The translations under genes and the position numbers were made by a program. Under the pieces are notes generated by a model. It saw only the letters and a list, made by a program, of their open reading frames with translations, was not told where the DNA came from and did not search any database. This document shows, in pieces, positions 10,657 to 22,677 of a DNA stretch of 64,000 nucleotides (the stretch's first letter is position 1; each line of letters begins with the position of its first letter). Origin of the DNA: Rhizodiscina lignyota (taxonomy: Eukaryota; Ascomycota; Dothideomycetes; Aulographales; Rhizodiscinaceae); contig ML978142.1 in NCBI GenBank assembly GCA_010015805.1, positions 62,001 to 126,000 on the forward strand, read 5' to 3'.

Positions 10657-13024
10657 CTACGGCAGGGCCATCGGGGAAAGAGGCTTGAGCGGTGACAGCT
10701 CGGGCGCGAACTGCTCGCCAGGGTCCAGGCCGCGCGTGCGCTTCGGCGTCTCCATGTCATCGCCCAGGTAGACGGCGCGGATGGACTGCGGAATGGCAGC
10801 GTTATGCGTGTCTTCCGGCGGGGTGGCGCTGCCGGTGATGGAGGGGTTGTTGCTGTCGGCAGAGGAGAGGGTGCGGCCGTCATTCGAGATCGCGTCGTGG
10901 TGGTGGTGAGGGGCGGGGCCCGTTGGACGGTAGGTAGAGACACCGGCGGCGGCAGGAGGAGCGGAGTCAGTAGGCTCGGGCGTAGCGGCCCGAGGGTCCT
11001 TGCCGGAAGACAGCCACTCGTTCTCTTTGAGAAGGAACTCCTTCTCCGTCCAGCAGCCCTGCCAGCAGTTGCGCCAGTCTTTGATGAGGATGCGGAAGAT
11101 GAAGCGCTCGAGGTTGAGCGAGGGCTGGATGCACACGCAGAGGTTTTGGAAGTCCATCTTGGTGCGGTCGTAGCAGGACGTCAGGAGGCTGAGGTGGCAG
11201 GTGATGGCGAAGAGGAGGTAGTAGTTGAAGGGAGGGAGGCGTGAGAGGGCGTCTTGAAGAGCCTTGGGACAGCGCTCGGTGTTGATGTCTTGGCAGTCGT
11301 CTTGGATGCGCTTCTGCGTGGCGCGAGGGAAGATCTCGTCCGGGATGTTGCGAAGCCAGTCCTTGAGGAGCGAGGCGACGACGTTGACGTCGTACAGGTC
11401 TTCCTCCTTGAGAAGATCAATGTCTCCCTCTATGGGTAAGAGTTTAGCATGTCAATATGAAAGGTTAAACAAAGGAACATACCCTTCTCAAAGCGTTGCT
11501 GCCACATGACCATCTCCTTCTTGCTGCCGGAGAGGCGATAGAGACCCTCGACTTCGGTGCCTTTCAGATTGAGGTAGCTACATGGGATTAGTGGGCTTCA
11601 AAGCAGACGTGAACGAGGAACTTACTCGATGCAACGCCAGGGAAGGGCAGGGAGCCAGAACTCGGTCTTGTCGCGGGAGTCTTCGAGGCGCTTCGAGATA
11701 CGCGTCAAGCGCGTCTGCTGGATGATGGTGAGGCGCATGATCTTCGGGGTGTAGTTCTCTGGAGTCTCAGTAGTCGTTTCGTCGCCGTTCTCACGGTCAT
11801 GGCTGCTGCCGCTCCTGGTGAGCTTGCCGAACAAGCCCTTACTCGCCTTGCCGAGATCAGTAGCCTTGCTCTTCGAGTTGCGGATGTTCTGGAAGAAGTG
11901 GCCGCCAGAGTGAGCTTCCTTGGAAGTGGGATCCCGTCTCTCCTTCGAAGGCGTTCGAGGGTTGTCCTCAGCCTGACTCGGCTTCATGCGCGGAGGTGCG
12001 CGGTCGGTAGAGCGGTTTCGCTTTGATGCACGCATCATCTCGCGGAAGGACTTGTCGCGGGGCCCCATGTCGAGAGGAGCTGTTCGCAGGCTTGAATCTG
12101 ATGGCAGAGGGTGGTTGTTCAGGTCGTCTTCCGACACGAGACCCTGTGGCACGGGGCTCTCGTCTCGATGGATAGACTTCGATCTTGTGAGAATCTGACC
12201 GAACTTGTTCTTGTTCGGGCGTTCTCGACGCGAGCCTCGCCCGTCGAGGTTGGTGTATGGTTGATCGGTATTCAGTCGAGGTTCACTGGAGGATTTGGAG
12301 TTTTGTGGGGCGGCCAAGTGTGCCTGGCTGGCAGATTCCGCATGAGGGGAAGACGCTATACGTGCTAGATTAGCCCCCAAAATTTTCTTTGTTGTTGTAT
12401 AGAAGTGAATGTATAACGTGTTTGCGGGGGTGGGGCTAATGCAGGTCATTGCAAATCAACAACACGTGTTTGACTAGATCTGCTCGAGTTGGGCAGGAAC
12501 GGGAAATTACAGGACATGACAGGGTCCGTGTTAGAGTATTCACAAGAGTGGCGGGGCTAAATCAGGCAATTGTGTGCTGGCAAGGAGCACACTAAGGGAT
12601 TGTTCGACTCACGATCAGACGCGCTAGAGCTCTCCGCCGCCTGCACACCTAGCTCTGGCGTTGAACCCGGACTTCTGCCATGCTGATAGATGCCTGACAT
12701 TGAAGGCATAGGCTCGTTAGGTTGCGAGCTCTCTTGAGCTAGGCGTGTTTGAGACCTCGAGAACTTGGCGCTGCCGAATATGCCTCGTGACTTCTCCATT
12801 TTTGGCGAGCCAGGTACTTTCTGTTGGGGAAGTGCAGTGATTGGTGATTGAGGTGGGTCGTAGCTATTGCCAAAGCCTCCGCTTCTGAAGTCCTTCTCTT
12901 GCTTTGGACTATGGGGGCTTTGGTATGGGGGAGAGACGGGAGGGCTACGGAGCGCCCCGGAAGACTTTGTCTTCTCCTTCGATATAGCGGGGAGATTGAT
13001 GGAGAGATTCGAAGACTTTGGCAT
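10657..13024 (-). CDS. RhoGAP-domain protein
   Basis: Putative GTPase-activating protein for a Rho-family GTPase. Four exons on the minus strand (13024-12613, 12355-11626, 11577-11483, 11429-10657) encode 669 aa. The first 360 residues are serine/proline-rich and basic, with segments such as SKSIHRDESPVPQ and LGKASKGLFGKLTRSGSS, and look disordered. The RhoGAP domain lies at about 365-545. The arginine finger is in EVEGLYRLSGS. Helical landmarks DVNVVASLLKDWLRNIPDE and KMDFQNLCVCIQPSLN follow, and the C-terminal tail is proline/histidine-rich. The first intron is 257 nt, about five times the local norm, and could hide a small exon. The ATG at 13024 encodes MPKSSNLSINLPAISK. The frame is open further upstream, so an earlier start or a 5' exon is possible. 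The exact orthologue and substrate GTPase cannot be told from this sequence. Confidence 0.85.
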
Positions 13025-14623
13025 CTTGCGAATAGGTTTGATGGGAATGAATTGATCGGTTACGTGCTGATGAAGCAGAGATGTTAGCTCCCGACTCACA
13101 GAAGCGGTCAGGTGGATGTATTAATGTCCGCCAGGGAGTTTCCTTTCCACCGAAGCCGAAGAGAGCGGCAGAGCCAAAAGTGTATGGACAGGCTACGTAC
13201 CTTGACAGCTCGGTCGCTGAAGAACCCTGACTGGTAAAGATTTGGAAGGGAGGGCTTTGGGAGAGGATAGTACGGTCCGTAGGTAGCAGGAGCTAGAGGC
13301 AACCGCACATTTGAATGTCGTCGGGGCAGAGCCCTCTCCGAGCGTTGGTATCTCTGCGAATGATCCATCATCGTCAGTCTTCGTAGCAAATGCCGATGCG
13401 TTGAAAGTGAGGCGGAGGCCGGGAACAGTAGGCCAATGTGGTAAAGGACGCACCTACTTGTCACGCCCCAGAATCTGCCTGCAGCTTGAGTTCCCTTGTT
13501 ACGTTGTCCTGTCCCGATAGAACAAGGAACTTCACATCTATGCAGGAACCCGCAGTGTCCTCCGTCGAACAATGGCCCTTGTGCGACAACGCGATGCTGG
13601 CGGGGAAGTATAGAGGGGAGGTAGGTATGCGTGGATGAGGCCGTTGGGTCGAGCGAAGGAAATTGGACTATACTGTGAGGCTGTCAGCCGCCGTTACACT
13701 CAATGAAGTTTTGGAAGAATTGTGGATGTAGGTGGGACAAGACGTGCATCGGCGACAAGGACCGAATGGGCTCCAAGCATATCGCCCACACCGCAGAGTT
13801 ACACAGGAGCTGAATGCGCCAAAGAGAAGAGGGAAGGAAGACGTACGCCACTGGCAAGCCCAATATTCCTCAGCAAGGTATGTCGGAAGTTCGCGATGAT
13901 CTTTGAAGCTGTGGTTGTCAAGGCCTGGTGCGGCTCGTGAGTCGGAGGTGGGATGTCGAGCAGCGAGCGAGTGGCCGCACGGGAGACCACGCGCAAAGTC
14001 AGCGAGCGGAATTTTTCATGCGAAACAGAGGAATCTCCTGCCTGCGGAGGCTCGAAGATGGCGATTTGGCAGGTCGTGGAAGTCCACCGACTGGTTGAGA
14101 CGGCGGTAAATAGGGGTCCTGGCTGTTGCGCGGTTGCACGAACAAAGACGCAGCGGCGCGCGCGAGCGCACAGAGCCTTTCCAACGGAGCGGCGGTTGGG
14201 ATTCCAGGAGTGGCCGACGCCTGTGTCCAAGAGCGAGGCGGGCGGAGGTGCAGTGCGAGTAGAGATGTGTCGGATATGGTGAATGTGGTGTGCCAATTGC
14301 AGGGGAATGTATAGCAGATCAGATGGTGGCCGTACCTGAGCAGGCTTGGCGCGGCGAGTCGGTTGAAGGCTGCGCTAGAAGGCGTTAACGCTAGAACGCG
14401 CAACGCTCTTGCGACGCCTGCTTCAGCTTCACCAGCTCCCCTTCAAGCACCCGGCCCAGTCACCTGCCCGCGCTGTTTCATCGGCCCCGCCAAATAGGTG
14501 CTCGGGGATACGAGCTGCTATTTTCCGCCGGTAGCTGATAGCTGTCAGACCGTCAGAGCACGTCTACCTGCTCAAATCTACGTTGCTGACGCACGCCTCT
14601 TCTCACCCACCACACTCTGCAAG
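13025..14623. other. Divergent intergenic region between RhoGAP and BET2
   Basis: About 1.6 kb serving as the shared upstream region of the RhoGAP gene (minus) and BET2 (plus). Several open frames exist on both strands (for example 13799-14403) but they overlap each other and show no domain. Additional 5' exons of the RhoGAP transcript may lie here. Confidence 0.45.
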
Positions 14624-15844
14624 ATGTCGCTTGTAGCAGGGCCGGGCCGCGGAGGCCATCATCAGCCCGCTCTCCCCGACGAGCTCGAGCTGTGCGTGGA
14701 GAAGCATGTTGCGTATATCAAGAGCCTCGACACTGTATGTGTCTGCCACGTTGACGCGTGCAGTCGCTGACAGCTGTCGCAGCGGAAAGACGAGTATGAG
14801 TACTGGTTGACGGAACATCTCAGACTGAACGGCTTGTATTGGGGCCTCACAGCACTCCACCTTCTCGGACATCCAGACGCCCTTCCTCGCTCCGAAGTAA
14901 TCGACTTCGTCATGTCGTGCATGCATGACAATGGAGGATTTAGCGCAGCTCCAGGGCACGATCCACATATGCTGTACACTTGCAGTGCGGTGCAAATACT
15001 CGCCACGCTGGATGCCTTTGGTGATCTGGAAGCGCATGTAAATGGCGGAAAAGAGAAGGTGGCACGCTGTAAGCTCGTAGTCTGTAGGTCATGACAAGCC
15101 GAGTTCTCACAGAGTGCGTAGACATAGCAAATCTTCAGGATCGAGACACTGGCACGTTCAATGGAGACGGATGGGGAGAGAAGGACACGCGCTTTCTCTT
15201 CAATGCGCTGCTGGCTCTCTCCCTCCTTGGTATGATGCACCTTGTCGACGTTCAGAAGGGGGTAGAGTATGTTCAGTCGTGCGCAAACTTTGACGGTGGC
15301 TATGGAACAGGCCCAGGCGCAGAGTCTCATGCAGGGCAAATCTATACCTGTGTCGGAGTACTCTCCATTACGAAGAGACTGGATCTTGTTGATAAGGAGA
15401 AGCTGGGTGCCTGGCTGAGCGATCGCCAGCTCCCGAATGGCGGGTTAAATGGGCGGCCAGAGAAGAAAGAAGATGTTTGCTACAGCTGGTGGGTGGGCAG
15501 CAGCCTCGCCATGATTGACAGGCTGCACTGGATCGATCAGGAGAAGCTCTCCAAGTTCATCCTGCAGTGTCAGGTACTGGTCCCGTCGTAGTCGCCAACG
15601 ACTGCCCTCTAACACTGCTAGGACTCCGAACTTGGTGGCTTTGCCGATCGGCCAGGTGACATGGTCGACGTCTTCCACACCGTATTCGGCCTGGCCGGGT
15701 TGAGCCTGATGAAGCACCCGGGAGTCCGGGAAGTTGACCCAATCTAGTGAGTCCCTTAAAGGCAGCGAGGTTTCCGAGGAATTAATTGCCGACGACTGCA
15801 GTTGCATGCCTAAAGACATCATAAATAGGGTTGTTGGCGGTTGA
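14624..15844 (+). CDS. BET2: Rab geranylgeranyltransferase beta subunit
   Basis: Beta subunit of GGTase-II, which together with the alpha subunit and escort protein prenylates Rab GTPases. Exons are about 14624-14734, 14783-15065, 15113-15573, 15622-15746 and 15802-15844 (340 aa). The prenyltransferase alpha-alpha barrel repeats are visible: [55 protein letters not shown] and [16 protein letters not shown]. These carry the expected zinc-site residues (Asp and Cys in EDVCYSWW, His in VFHT). The protein ends after a typical REVDPIYCMPKDI. The second intron is odd. The consensus donor at 15069 joined to the acceptor at 15112 creates a TAG at the junction. A GC donor at 15066 restores frame and fits the family spacing, and a GT donor near 15039 with an acceptor near 15090 is another in-frame option. 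Function is certain; that junction is not. Confidence 0.92.
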
Positions 15845-16464
15845 CGCCAAGACTCGCGATGTGCCACCATCTCGCCCAATGCGGACTACGGCGATTCAAC
15901 CAGACGAAAGCTTCTTTCCCACTCTTGCTATCTAATAGCCCGCAAGGCACACTCCATGCGCTGCGGGATACAAAGCGAGAGAAGAGCAATACGTATCAAT
16001 ATCAAATACCCAGCAGACGCCTTAAGTTCTGCTTAGGTACGTACGAGCGCGTGACATTCGATTCGATCAAGAAACCAAGATAGACTTTTGCCTCGGATTG
16101 CGCCGTCTTAGCTGCTGTGTGTTGAAGAAGGAGGCCTCTTCGTAGTTGCCATATCGAATTTCGTTTAAAAAGTGGGCTCGCGATGTGTTTGGTTCTTGCC
16201 GCTTCACTCTCCTCGACGACAACAACAAATCTACGTCGTCGACTGCGACGGCGATGGGAAGCTGCACTTAGCCATCGAGGCCTTCCGCAGACCCCGGAAG
16301 ATCTTCAATTCACAAACACTCGTCCTTCTTCCCTTACTTCACTCACTCTCGTCTCATCACACTGCCCTTCCTTCGCCCTTCAAGTCCCTCCTTACAACAC
16401 TTGACCGAGTCCTCAGTACGATCGTTGCTTTCTCCATTCTCTGCCACTCGTAACGGCCTTCAGG
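15845..16464. other. Intergenic region upstream of the zinc-finger gene
   Basis: About 620 bp of 3' flank of BET2 and promoter/5' UTR of the next gene. The stretch from about 16190 to 16460 is C/T-rich, as is common in fungal promoters just upstream of a start codon. No gene seen. Confidence 0.5.
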
Positions 16465-18079
16465 ATGGCCTCAATCCCACTGCACTGCATCGCCTGCCAA
16501 AAGAAGCCGAAATTCAGCGATGTATCCCATCTCCTCACTCACATCGCCAGCAAAGGCCATTTGTCTCAGTACTACCGGCTCAAGGTCAAGTCTGGTAGCG
16601 ACGAAACATCGCGAGTCCTGGTCGACCAGTTCGACCATTGGTACCGCCAATATGGCGTGGAGGAGCTCATGCACGAACGGATGAACATCAAGGACAAGAA
16701 GCGGCCTCGCCCTCGAACGTCGGGTAATTTTGGGTTTCGTCTGAACTCTCATCATCTTACTAAACTCAGTTGCAGCGTCGAGTAAGGTCGTCTCTCGAGC
16801 CAATGCCACTGCTCCTCGTCCCAATTCACGCACAAGCAATCGTCCCACCCTTGGTTACCTCGACCCACGTCTCAACACCGAACATAACATCAAAACCGAG
16901 GCGCGTCCCACACCTCCAATCGCATCAATGGGCTCACCGCACCCATATGCCCCTTTCGCAGGGCCAATGTCGGCTTACTATCCTGTCCCTCCGCACTTTT
17001 CCCTTCGCAGCCAGCAAATACCAAATCTTCAATATGGAAATCAGCACACTCCAATCCTTCACCATAATGATTGGGCTGGAGACGGAATGTCGGAGAGCAG
17101 CGGATTGACAAGCCTCCCTGCCACTGAGACGTCCACTGATATGACGGTCATCTCTCAAGACGGAACTGAGGGCTCAATTATCGACACTGTCGAGGATCAC
17201 GCGGTTGCTGAATGTGCGAAGCTGAAGGGAGTTCACTGGCCTGGTATGGATATTTTCGACTCCGCAACACCCGAGGCGAGGCGCAAGCGCAATCAGAAGA
17301 AAAACGCGTCCGTGCTGATGCAGCTCGAGACTAATTCCACCTTGGCAGAAGCAACAGAATTTGTGTGGTCACCACTCGGCAATCTGAAGAGGGTGCAAGT
17401 CATCACCGGCTTGCCAGAAGACGAGGACATGCTCAGCAGCCCATCAAAGTCTGCGAGGAAGAGAGCTCGCACGCGCTCCCCAACTAGAGAAGCGCTTGTT
17501 GAGATCAGCGGTAGGCAGTTCGGACGAGCCTACCCATCTCGTGGACAGACTAATGGATTTTTCGATGGATCAGAGGACGACAAGGTGGAGAATGAGCTCA
17601 CGTATAGACCGAAGCGGCAGCGCTTTCCAGTCTACCGGGGCGAGGAGGAGGCCCACTATCCGCATACACTGGCAAGTTTCAGCCACCCAGCGCCCATGAC
17701 ACTCCTTACTTCTCCCTTTGCAGACTCGCAACACTACGGCGCGGTCACCACAGCACCCATGTCCATTGGACATGCTATGGCACATCGTGCAAATGGCAAT
17801 CCGCTCTATCACCCCCCAAAGGAGAACTACCAAGGACAGGCACAGCACTCGTCTTACTCTGAGAACTACAGCATCCCTGGTTTGCAGTCTCATTATCATC
17901 ATCAGCTGTCGCAGTCGAACAACTTCCCTCCGACAATGTGGTCGTCGACCCAGGACAATATATCCTACTTCCAGCAGCCGATTGACGGCTTCGGCGAATT
18001 CAAGCTCAGCCCGCTCAAGCTTGACCGCCCAGTCTCCGATGACGATCGCACCATCACGGCGCCAAACTCTGAGATTTGA
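16465..18079 (+). CDS. U1/C2H2-like zinc-finger protein, function unknown
   Basis: Two exons (16465-16723 and 16770-18079, 46-nt GT-AG intron) encode 522 aa. The N-terminus MASIPLHCIACQKKPKFSDV carries one compact zinc-finger-like motif with C8, C11, H26 and H32 (H22 also available). The spacing resembles U1/matrin-type fingers, which bind RNA or DNA. The following helix region contains FDHWYRQYGVEELMHERMN. The remainder is low-complexity and serine/proline-rich, with short basic patches such as KRARTRSP and RPKRQRFP that may act in nuclear import. No known catalytic domain is visible. It is probably a nuclear protein conserved among related fungi, but I do not recognise a named family. Both exons are in one continuous frame and the start is the first ATG. 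Confidence 0.8.
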
Positions 18080-18947
18080 ACAACGACCGACGGATGAACT
18101 ACACCATGGCCAGCAAAATTGCGATTCACGTTGGGGAATGAGGTTTCTTTTTTTCGTTTAGCGCGAAGCCATCCCCAACGACGATGACGTTCATTACAAG
18201 ACTTTGACTCCGACTCTGATGTCGACATGGCTCTTTGGCATCCGGAATGTTCTGAGACTAGTTCTCAGGTACCAATCGCTCTATAGATTTCTCTTCCTTT
18301 CAAACACCTTTTACTCGACAGGAATTCACAGCATAAGGGGCAAGTTGACGATATCTGGTACGGATATCCTGAAGTATAGCTTTTTGAATATGGCTGAACA
18401 TGGCTCTAAGCGGGCGGTATACTATCACGGCGGAAAAGCAGGAGTGTACGGAGTGAAATGACTTTGAACAGTAGCTTGGCTTTTGATGCTATCTGTGTAG
18501 CTCAAGCCAGCAGACTGCTCTGATAGTAATGACAAGGGAAAACCCAAGTTTCTTTTGCTGATTGCTCTCCTCTCATGCCTTGCCTTGCACGTATGCCCAG
18601 GCAGCGTAGGGTTGAAGTAGCATTTCCACACTTCATGCTCCGTACGTGAACTGGACGCTGACTCGCAGAATGCTGACGTCGACAGTGAAAGCAGCTAAGA
18701 CATCCTTGCAGCACATCTTGAGGCTCTTAACCGTCTTGCAGGAACCCGCATGCCGTGCCGCTCTGACTTAACGCCGATCTTAAGGCGCCAGGCCACAGAG
18801 AGGCTTACATCATTCACACGTGTGAAACTTCGGCAGCAAGTTTTGATGCCCTCGTGCCCACCTCCCACTTTGCAGTTTGAACAACTTCTTCTTCTTGTGC
18901 TCTACGTTTGCTCTTTGCCGGTCTCTGGCATTTGAATTGAGGTCACG
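18080..18947. other. Intergenic region between two plus-strand genes
   Basis: About 870 bp. It holds the 3' flank of the zinc-finger gene and the promoter of the FAR-17a gene. No domain-bearing frame or RNA gene was recognised. Confidence 0.5.
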
Positions 18948-19938
18948 ATGGACTATACCGCACGGAAGTTGGTGCAGAGGCACCCGCTGCAATGGATGGA
19001 AAGTCCATCCCGCACTGCATCTGCGGCACTGCATGTACGCTCCCGCAACCATACCTTCCGCATTGCCTCTCCATCTCCAGCGCTAATCAGGACACCTATT
19101 CCAGGCCGGAGGCCTCGCGAGCTTCGCATACTCCTACAAATAGTACGTTTACCCGTCGTACCAAGCCTGATCACGCGACGGCTAACCAGCACCCCGACAG
19201 CCTAATCGACCACCCGAATCCAATGTATGAAGACTAGTGATACTCCCTTCCAACTGATACCTGCAAGTCGGTACTAAAGAGGCCGGACAGAAACGACTCG
19301 TACGGATGGCACATGCAGTACCTCACCATCATCGGGCTGTCGCTCGCGACCGCGACGTTCACCGTCGGGCTGGCGAGCGACATCACGCTGAGCACGCGCC
19401 TCTTCCGCGTGAAGAACTTCCTCGCGGTGACGAGCGCGCCGATGGAAGTGCTCGTTAGCATTCTGTACTGGGGGCTGAGAGCTGTTCGTCCCCTTCTTCT
19501 CCTTCAGCCTCCTCTCTTCAATTCATCCCCACCACAATAGGATGACTGACATTCTTGAACTTTCCATAGATCGACCCGAAACTCGTCCTGCCCTCCTGGG
19601 CCCCACCACTCCCCGTCCTGTATGACGTCTCCTTTCACGGCGTCCCGGCCATCGTCCTGACCCTCGACATTCTGCTGCTCTCTCCGCCGTGGACAATCTC
19701 CGTCGCCCCCGCTTGCATCATCTCTCTCATCCTCGCTTTCGGATACTGGTTCTGGGTCGAGCTGTGCTACTCGCACAACGGGTTCTATCCCTATCCAATA
19801 TTCGAGCAGCTCAACCCGCCGAGCCGCGCCGCGCTGTTTGCCTTAAGTGCTGCGGTGTTTGCGGCAAGTACGTTTGCGCTGAAGGGGGTGCAGGGGTTGG
19901 TTAATGGGGGGGAGAGACCGGGCAAGGTGAAAGGTTAG
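18948..19938 (+). CDS. FAR-17a/AIG1-like membrane protein
   Basis: Multi-pass membrane protein of the FAR-17a/AIG1 family (animal AIG1 and ADTRP are threonine hydrolases acting on fatty acid esters; fungal members are uncharacterised). Five small exons are needed: 18948-19034, 19105-19142, 19201-19224, 19291-19483 and 19570-19938, giving 236 aa. The junctions rebuild family signatures: KLVQRHPLQWMESPS, then AGGLASFAYSYKYLIDHPNP, then INDSYGWHMQYLTIIGLSLA. Several hydrophobic segments follow, and the conserved WVELCYSHNGFYPYPIFE contains the expected histidine. The last intron uses an unusual GTTCGT donor. The stop (GGT TAG) overlaps a GTTAGT donor-like sequence, so a short alternative last exon near 20020 (ending NGARGH) is possible. 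The family is confident, biological role unknown. Confidence 0.85.
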
Positions 19939-20274
19939 TTTGGTAAAAGACCAGAGCCCCTCATAAATCAAAGGAGTGTGGAACGGAGTATTGACAAGCT
20001 TAATTGATAGCAGACAATGGTGCCAGGGGGCACTGATCGGATTGGGTACTGGTCCTTCTCGGGGGCAGCATGTGATTCCGTACATAGCGGAACTTTTATA
20101 GAATATGGAACATATGCGAATATCACTTTTCTATCCGTCTACCCAAGGCTGCTGTTTGAGCATCGCAGCGCAATAACAAAGGAGATCCTGTATCCTTACA
20201 ACACGTCATGGGCCAATTCAGACGATGACTCCCAAGTCATTCCAAACTTACTCGATAACCAGAATTCTCTATCA
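19939..20274. other. Convergent intergenic region
   Basis: 336 bp between the ends of the FAR-17a gene (plus) and ADE12 (minus). It presumably contains both 3' UTRs and possibly the alternative last exon of the FAR-17a gene. Nothing else is seen. Confidence 0.5.
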
Positions 20275-21910
20275 TCACCGCACAATCAAATCCTCTCTCG
20301 CCGGCCCCGTCCCAATCCAGCGCACCTTGACTCCCGTACTTCGCTCAATCCACTCCACATACTTCCTAGCATTCTCCGGCAAATCATCCCATCTCTTGCA
20401 TCCTGCCGTCTTCCCGCCAAGCTTCCCACCCCAGCCCGGCAGCGTCTCGTACGTGCATTCTAGCGTCTCGAGCATCTTCAATCCCGCAGGGAAACTCGGC
20501 ACTTCCTCCCCGCCGACCTTGTACGCCGTGCAGACTTGTATCTCGTCAAATGCGTCTAGGACGTCGAGTTTGGTGAGGTTGAACGCAGTGTAGTGGTTGA
20601 TGTGCGTTGAGTACTTGGCTAGCACCAGGTCGAACCAGCCGCAACGACGTGGACGGCCGGATGTTACGCCCACCTCGTGTCCGACGCTTTGTAGAGTTTT
20701 GCCGATTTCGTTATCGGCCTGTTCTGTTGGGAACGGACCGGAACCGACGCGCGTGGTGTACGCTTTCACTACGCCGACGATGTCTTTCAACTTGAAAGGC
20801 GAGATGGAGAGGCCGGTGAAGCAGCCGCCCAGGCCAGTGTTGGACGATGTTACCATGGGATAGGTACCCGCATCGATGTCGAGCAACAACGCGTTTGCGC
20901 CTTCGACGAGAATGGGCTGGTTGCTTTCTTGCGCGGATGCGATCAGGGGCACTTGGTCGACTACGAAGCTCGCCAACGTCTCGCGGTACGTGTCGAAGCG
21001 CGCAATTTCCTCGTTGACAGAGTAGCCCTTTAATTGCTCCTTTCCATAGCGTTGCTCAAATGTATGGTGGATCGTGCGCAGTTTGTGCTCGAGAATCTCC
21101 TTGTCGAAGATGTCGCCGATGCGGGCGCCGCTGCGCGCTGCTTTGGTGGAGTAACATGGGCCGATGCCGCGCTTCGTGGTGCCGATGTTGCCCTTGCCGA
21201 GCTCCTCTTCTTCCAGTCGGTCGGCGAGCTGGTGCAGGTCGAAGACGACGTGCGCGCGGTCGGAGATGAAGAGGCGGCCGTCGGTGTCGAGACCGCCGTC
21301 TTGCAGCTTCTTGAGCTCGCGGAAGAACGAGGGGATGTTGACCACGGTGCCGGAACCGATCTGGAGAGGTTGTGAGTTGGGATTGGAAACGATAGTCTAG
21401 GAACTACGGACCAGGTTGATACAGTTGGGGGACAGAAGCCCACTTGGGATGATATGACTGTAAAGCTGAAGTTAGTACTTACCTGCGGGCTGCATGTTAG
21501 ACTTACAAGTCGTATGTCGTGCCTTTGACGACGACCTGCAAGGTACTTAGCATTGTATCAAAAGTAATATCGGGCTCACATACAGTATGTCCGGCATTGT
21601 CACCGCCAGCTTAATTGGCCTGTTAGCAAAACTGAAAATTGTGCTCTTTGAATATACGAGTCGGCTTACCTGCTCTGCAGCAGAGGCGGAAGTTGGAGTC
21701 GCCGGCGAGCAAAGCGTCAATGAGCTTGCCTTTGCCTGTTTCACTGTCAGAAAATGACGGTCATATTCACAGATACATCCCTCAGCATGCAGCTACAGGA
21801 TACAGGGCATAGAAACAGCTTCGAAACCTCAGCCTTGCGGACGGGAATTTTCGGGAAAAGATGAGCGTACCTTCGTCGCCCCACTGTACGCCCAGCACGA
21901 TGGTCGCCAT
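20275..21910 (-). CDS. ADE12: Adenylosuccinate synthetase
   Basis: Catalyses the GTP-dependent joining of IMP and aspartate to adenylosuccinate, the first committed step from IMP to AMP. Six exons on the minus strand (21910-21871, 21735-21670, 21609-21584, 21535-21507, 21457-21412, 21360-20275) encode 430 aa, the usual length. The first five exons are short and splice precisely through the catalytic N-terminus: MATIVLGVQWGDEGKGKLID (P-loop-like GDEGKGK with the catalytic aspartate), then AAGGDNAGHT with the catalytic histidine. Later landmarks are GTTKRGIGPCYSTKAAR, ILVEGANALLLDIDAGTYP, TSSNTGLGG and the GTP/IMP-site segment GVTSGRPRRCGWFD. The C-terminal IGTGPARED completes the enzyme. The high density of tiny introns at the 5' end contrasts with the 1.1-kb last exon. 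Confidence 0.97.
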
Positions 21911-22677
21911 GATCGTATCGATGGAGAGGAAGTGTTATAAGTCGACTTGGAGGAGCATTGAAAGTGTATAGAGGGTTGGCTTGCAGGCGCAAGAGACAAA
22001 GAAGTGATGACGCGCGTGAGTCAGCTCCAGTTCGGTTCCGCGGGGCGTAGAAATGCTCCAGGCGCGACAACTGTTGGGAGACGGCTGGCCGACGCCCAAT
22101 TGAAGACAGGAGATGCAGGCAACACTCGGACTGGTGCTTCAATGGCCCGTCACGCAGCACTACAAATTTGATGCCAAGCATCTCGAGCTTCTGGCAATGT
22201 CGCGATCATCGGCCGAAGCCGGCGCGCACCCACGCTTGCCCCTTCCAGACGGCGGGGTGAAGGTCGATCAATTCCGCCCTCGCCCACGCAGCGCCTCGTG
22301 CCGCGCGGCCAGCAGCGGAACGATGGGCAGCGAGGAGCGGTAGCGAGCACATGGGCATGGGCATGGGCGTGGACGCGGATGCAGGCCTGGCGGCGGTGTG
22401 GAGCATTCGCCTTATCGCATGTCCCCTCTCCTCCGCCTCGTCTGGCGCACCAGCGACAATCGCCGCAGCCGATGCGCCATCCCTCACTGGCTGGCCCAGC
22501 AGAAAGCCACAGGGCTGCCGGCCAAGCGATGTACATACCCAAGATACAGCGAATCGAAGCCCGCGTCCAGGCGTGTGCGCCGTGTCGCAGACACCGTGCC
22601 TACTGACACTGTATTCCTCTACTCCTCCCCACTTCGCCATCTGAAGCGGTCGTGAATGGCCCAGCATCGCCTCCGAT
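21911..22677. other. Divergent promoter region of ADE12 and the Zn2Cys6 gene
   Basis: About 770 bp between two divergently transcribed genes. Includes a short tandem run of the hexamer GGGCAT around 22350-22372. Open frames here on both strands overlap and are GC-rich chance frames. No separate gene is supported. Confidence 0.5.

Noticed and set aside
10804-11244. Plus-strand 146-codon arginine/valine-rich frame
   Set aside because: It is the antisense of the RhoGAP coding sequence, which has clear domain motifs.
22350-22372. Run of GGGCAT hexamers
   Set aside because: Too short to be more than a microsatellite in a GC-rich promoter.
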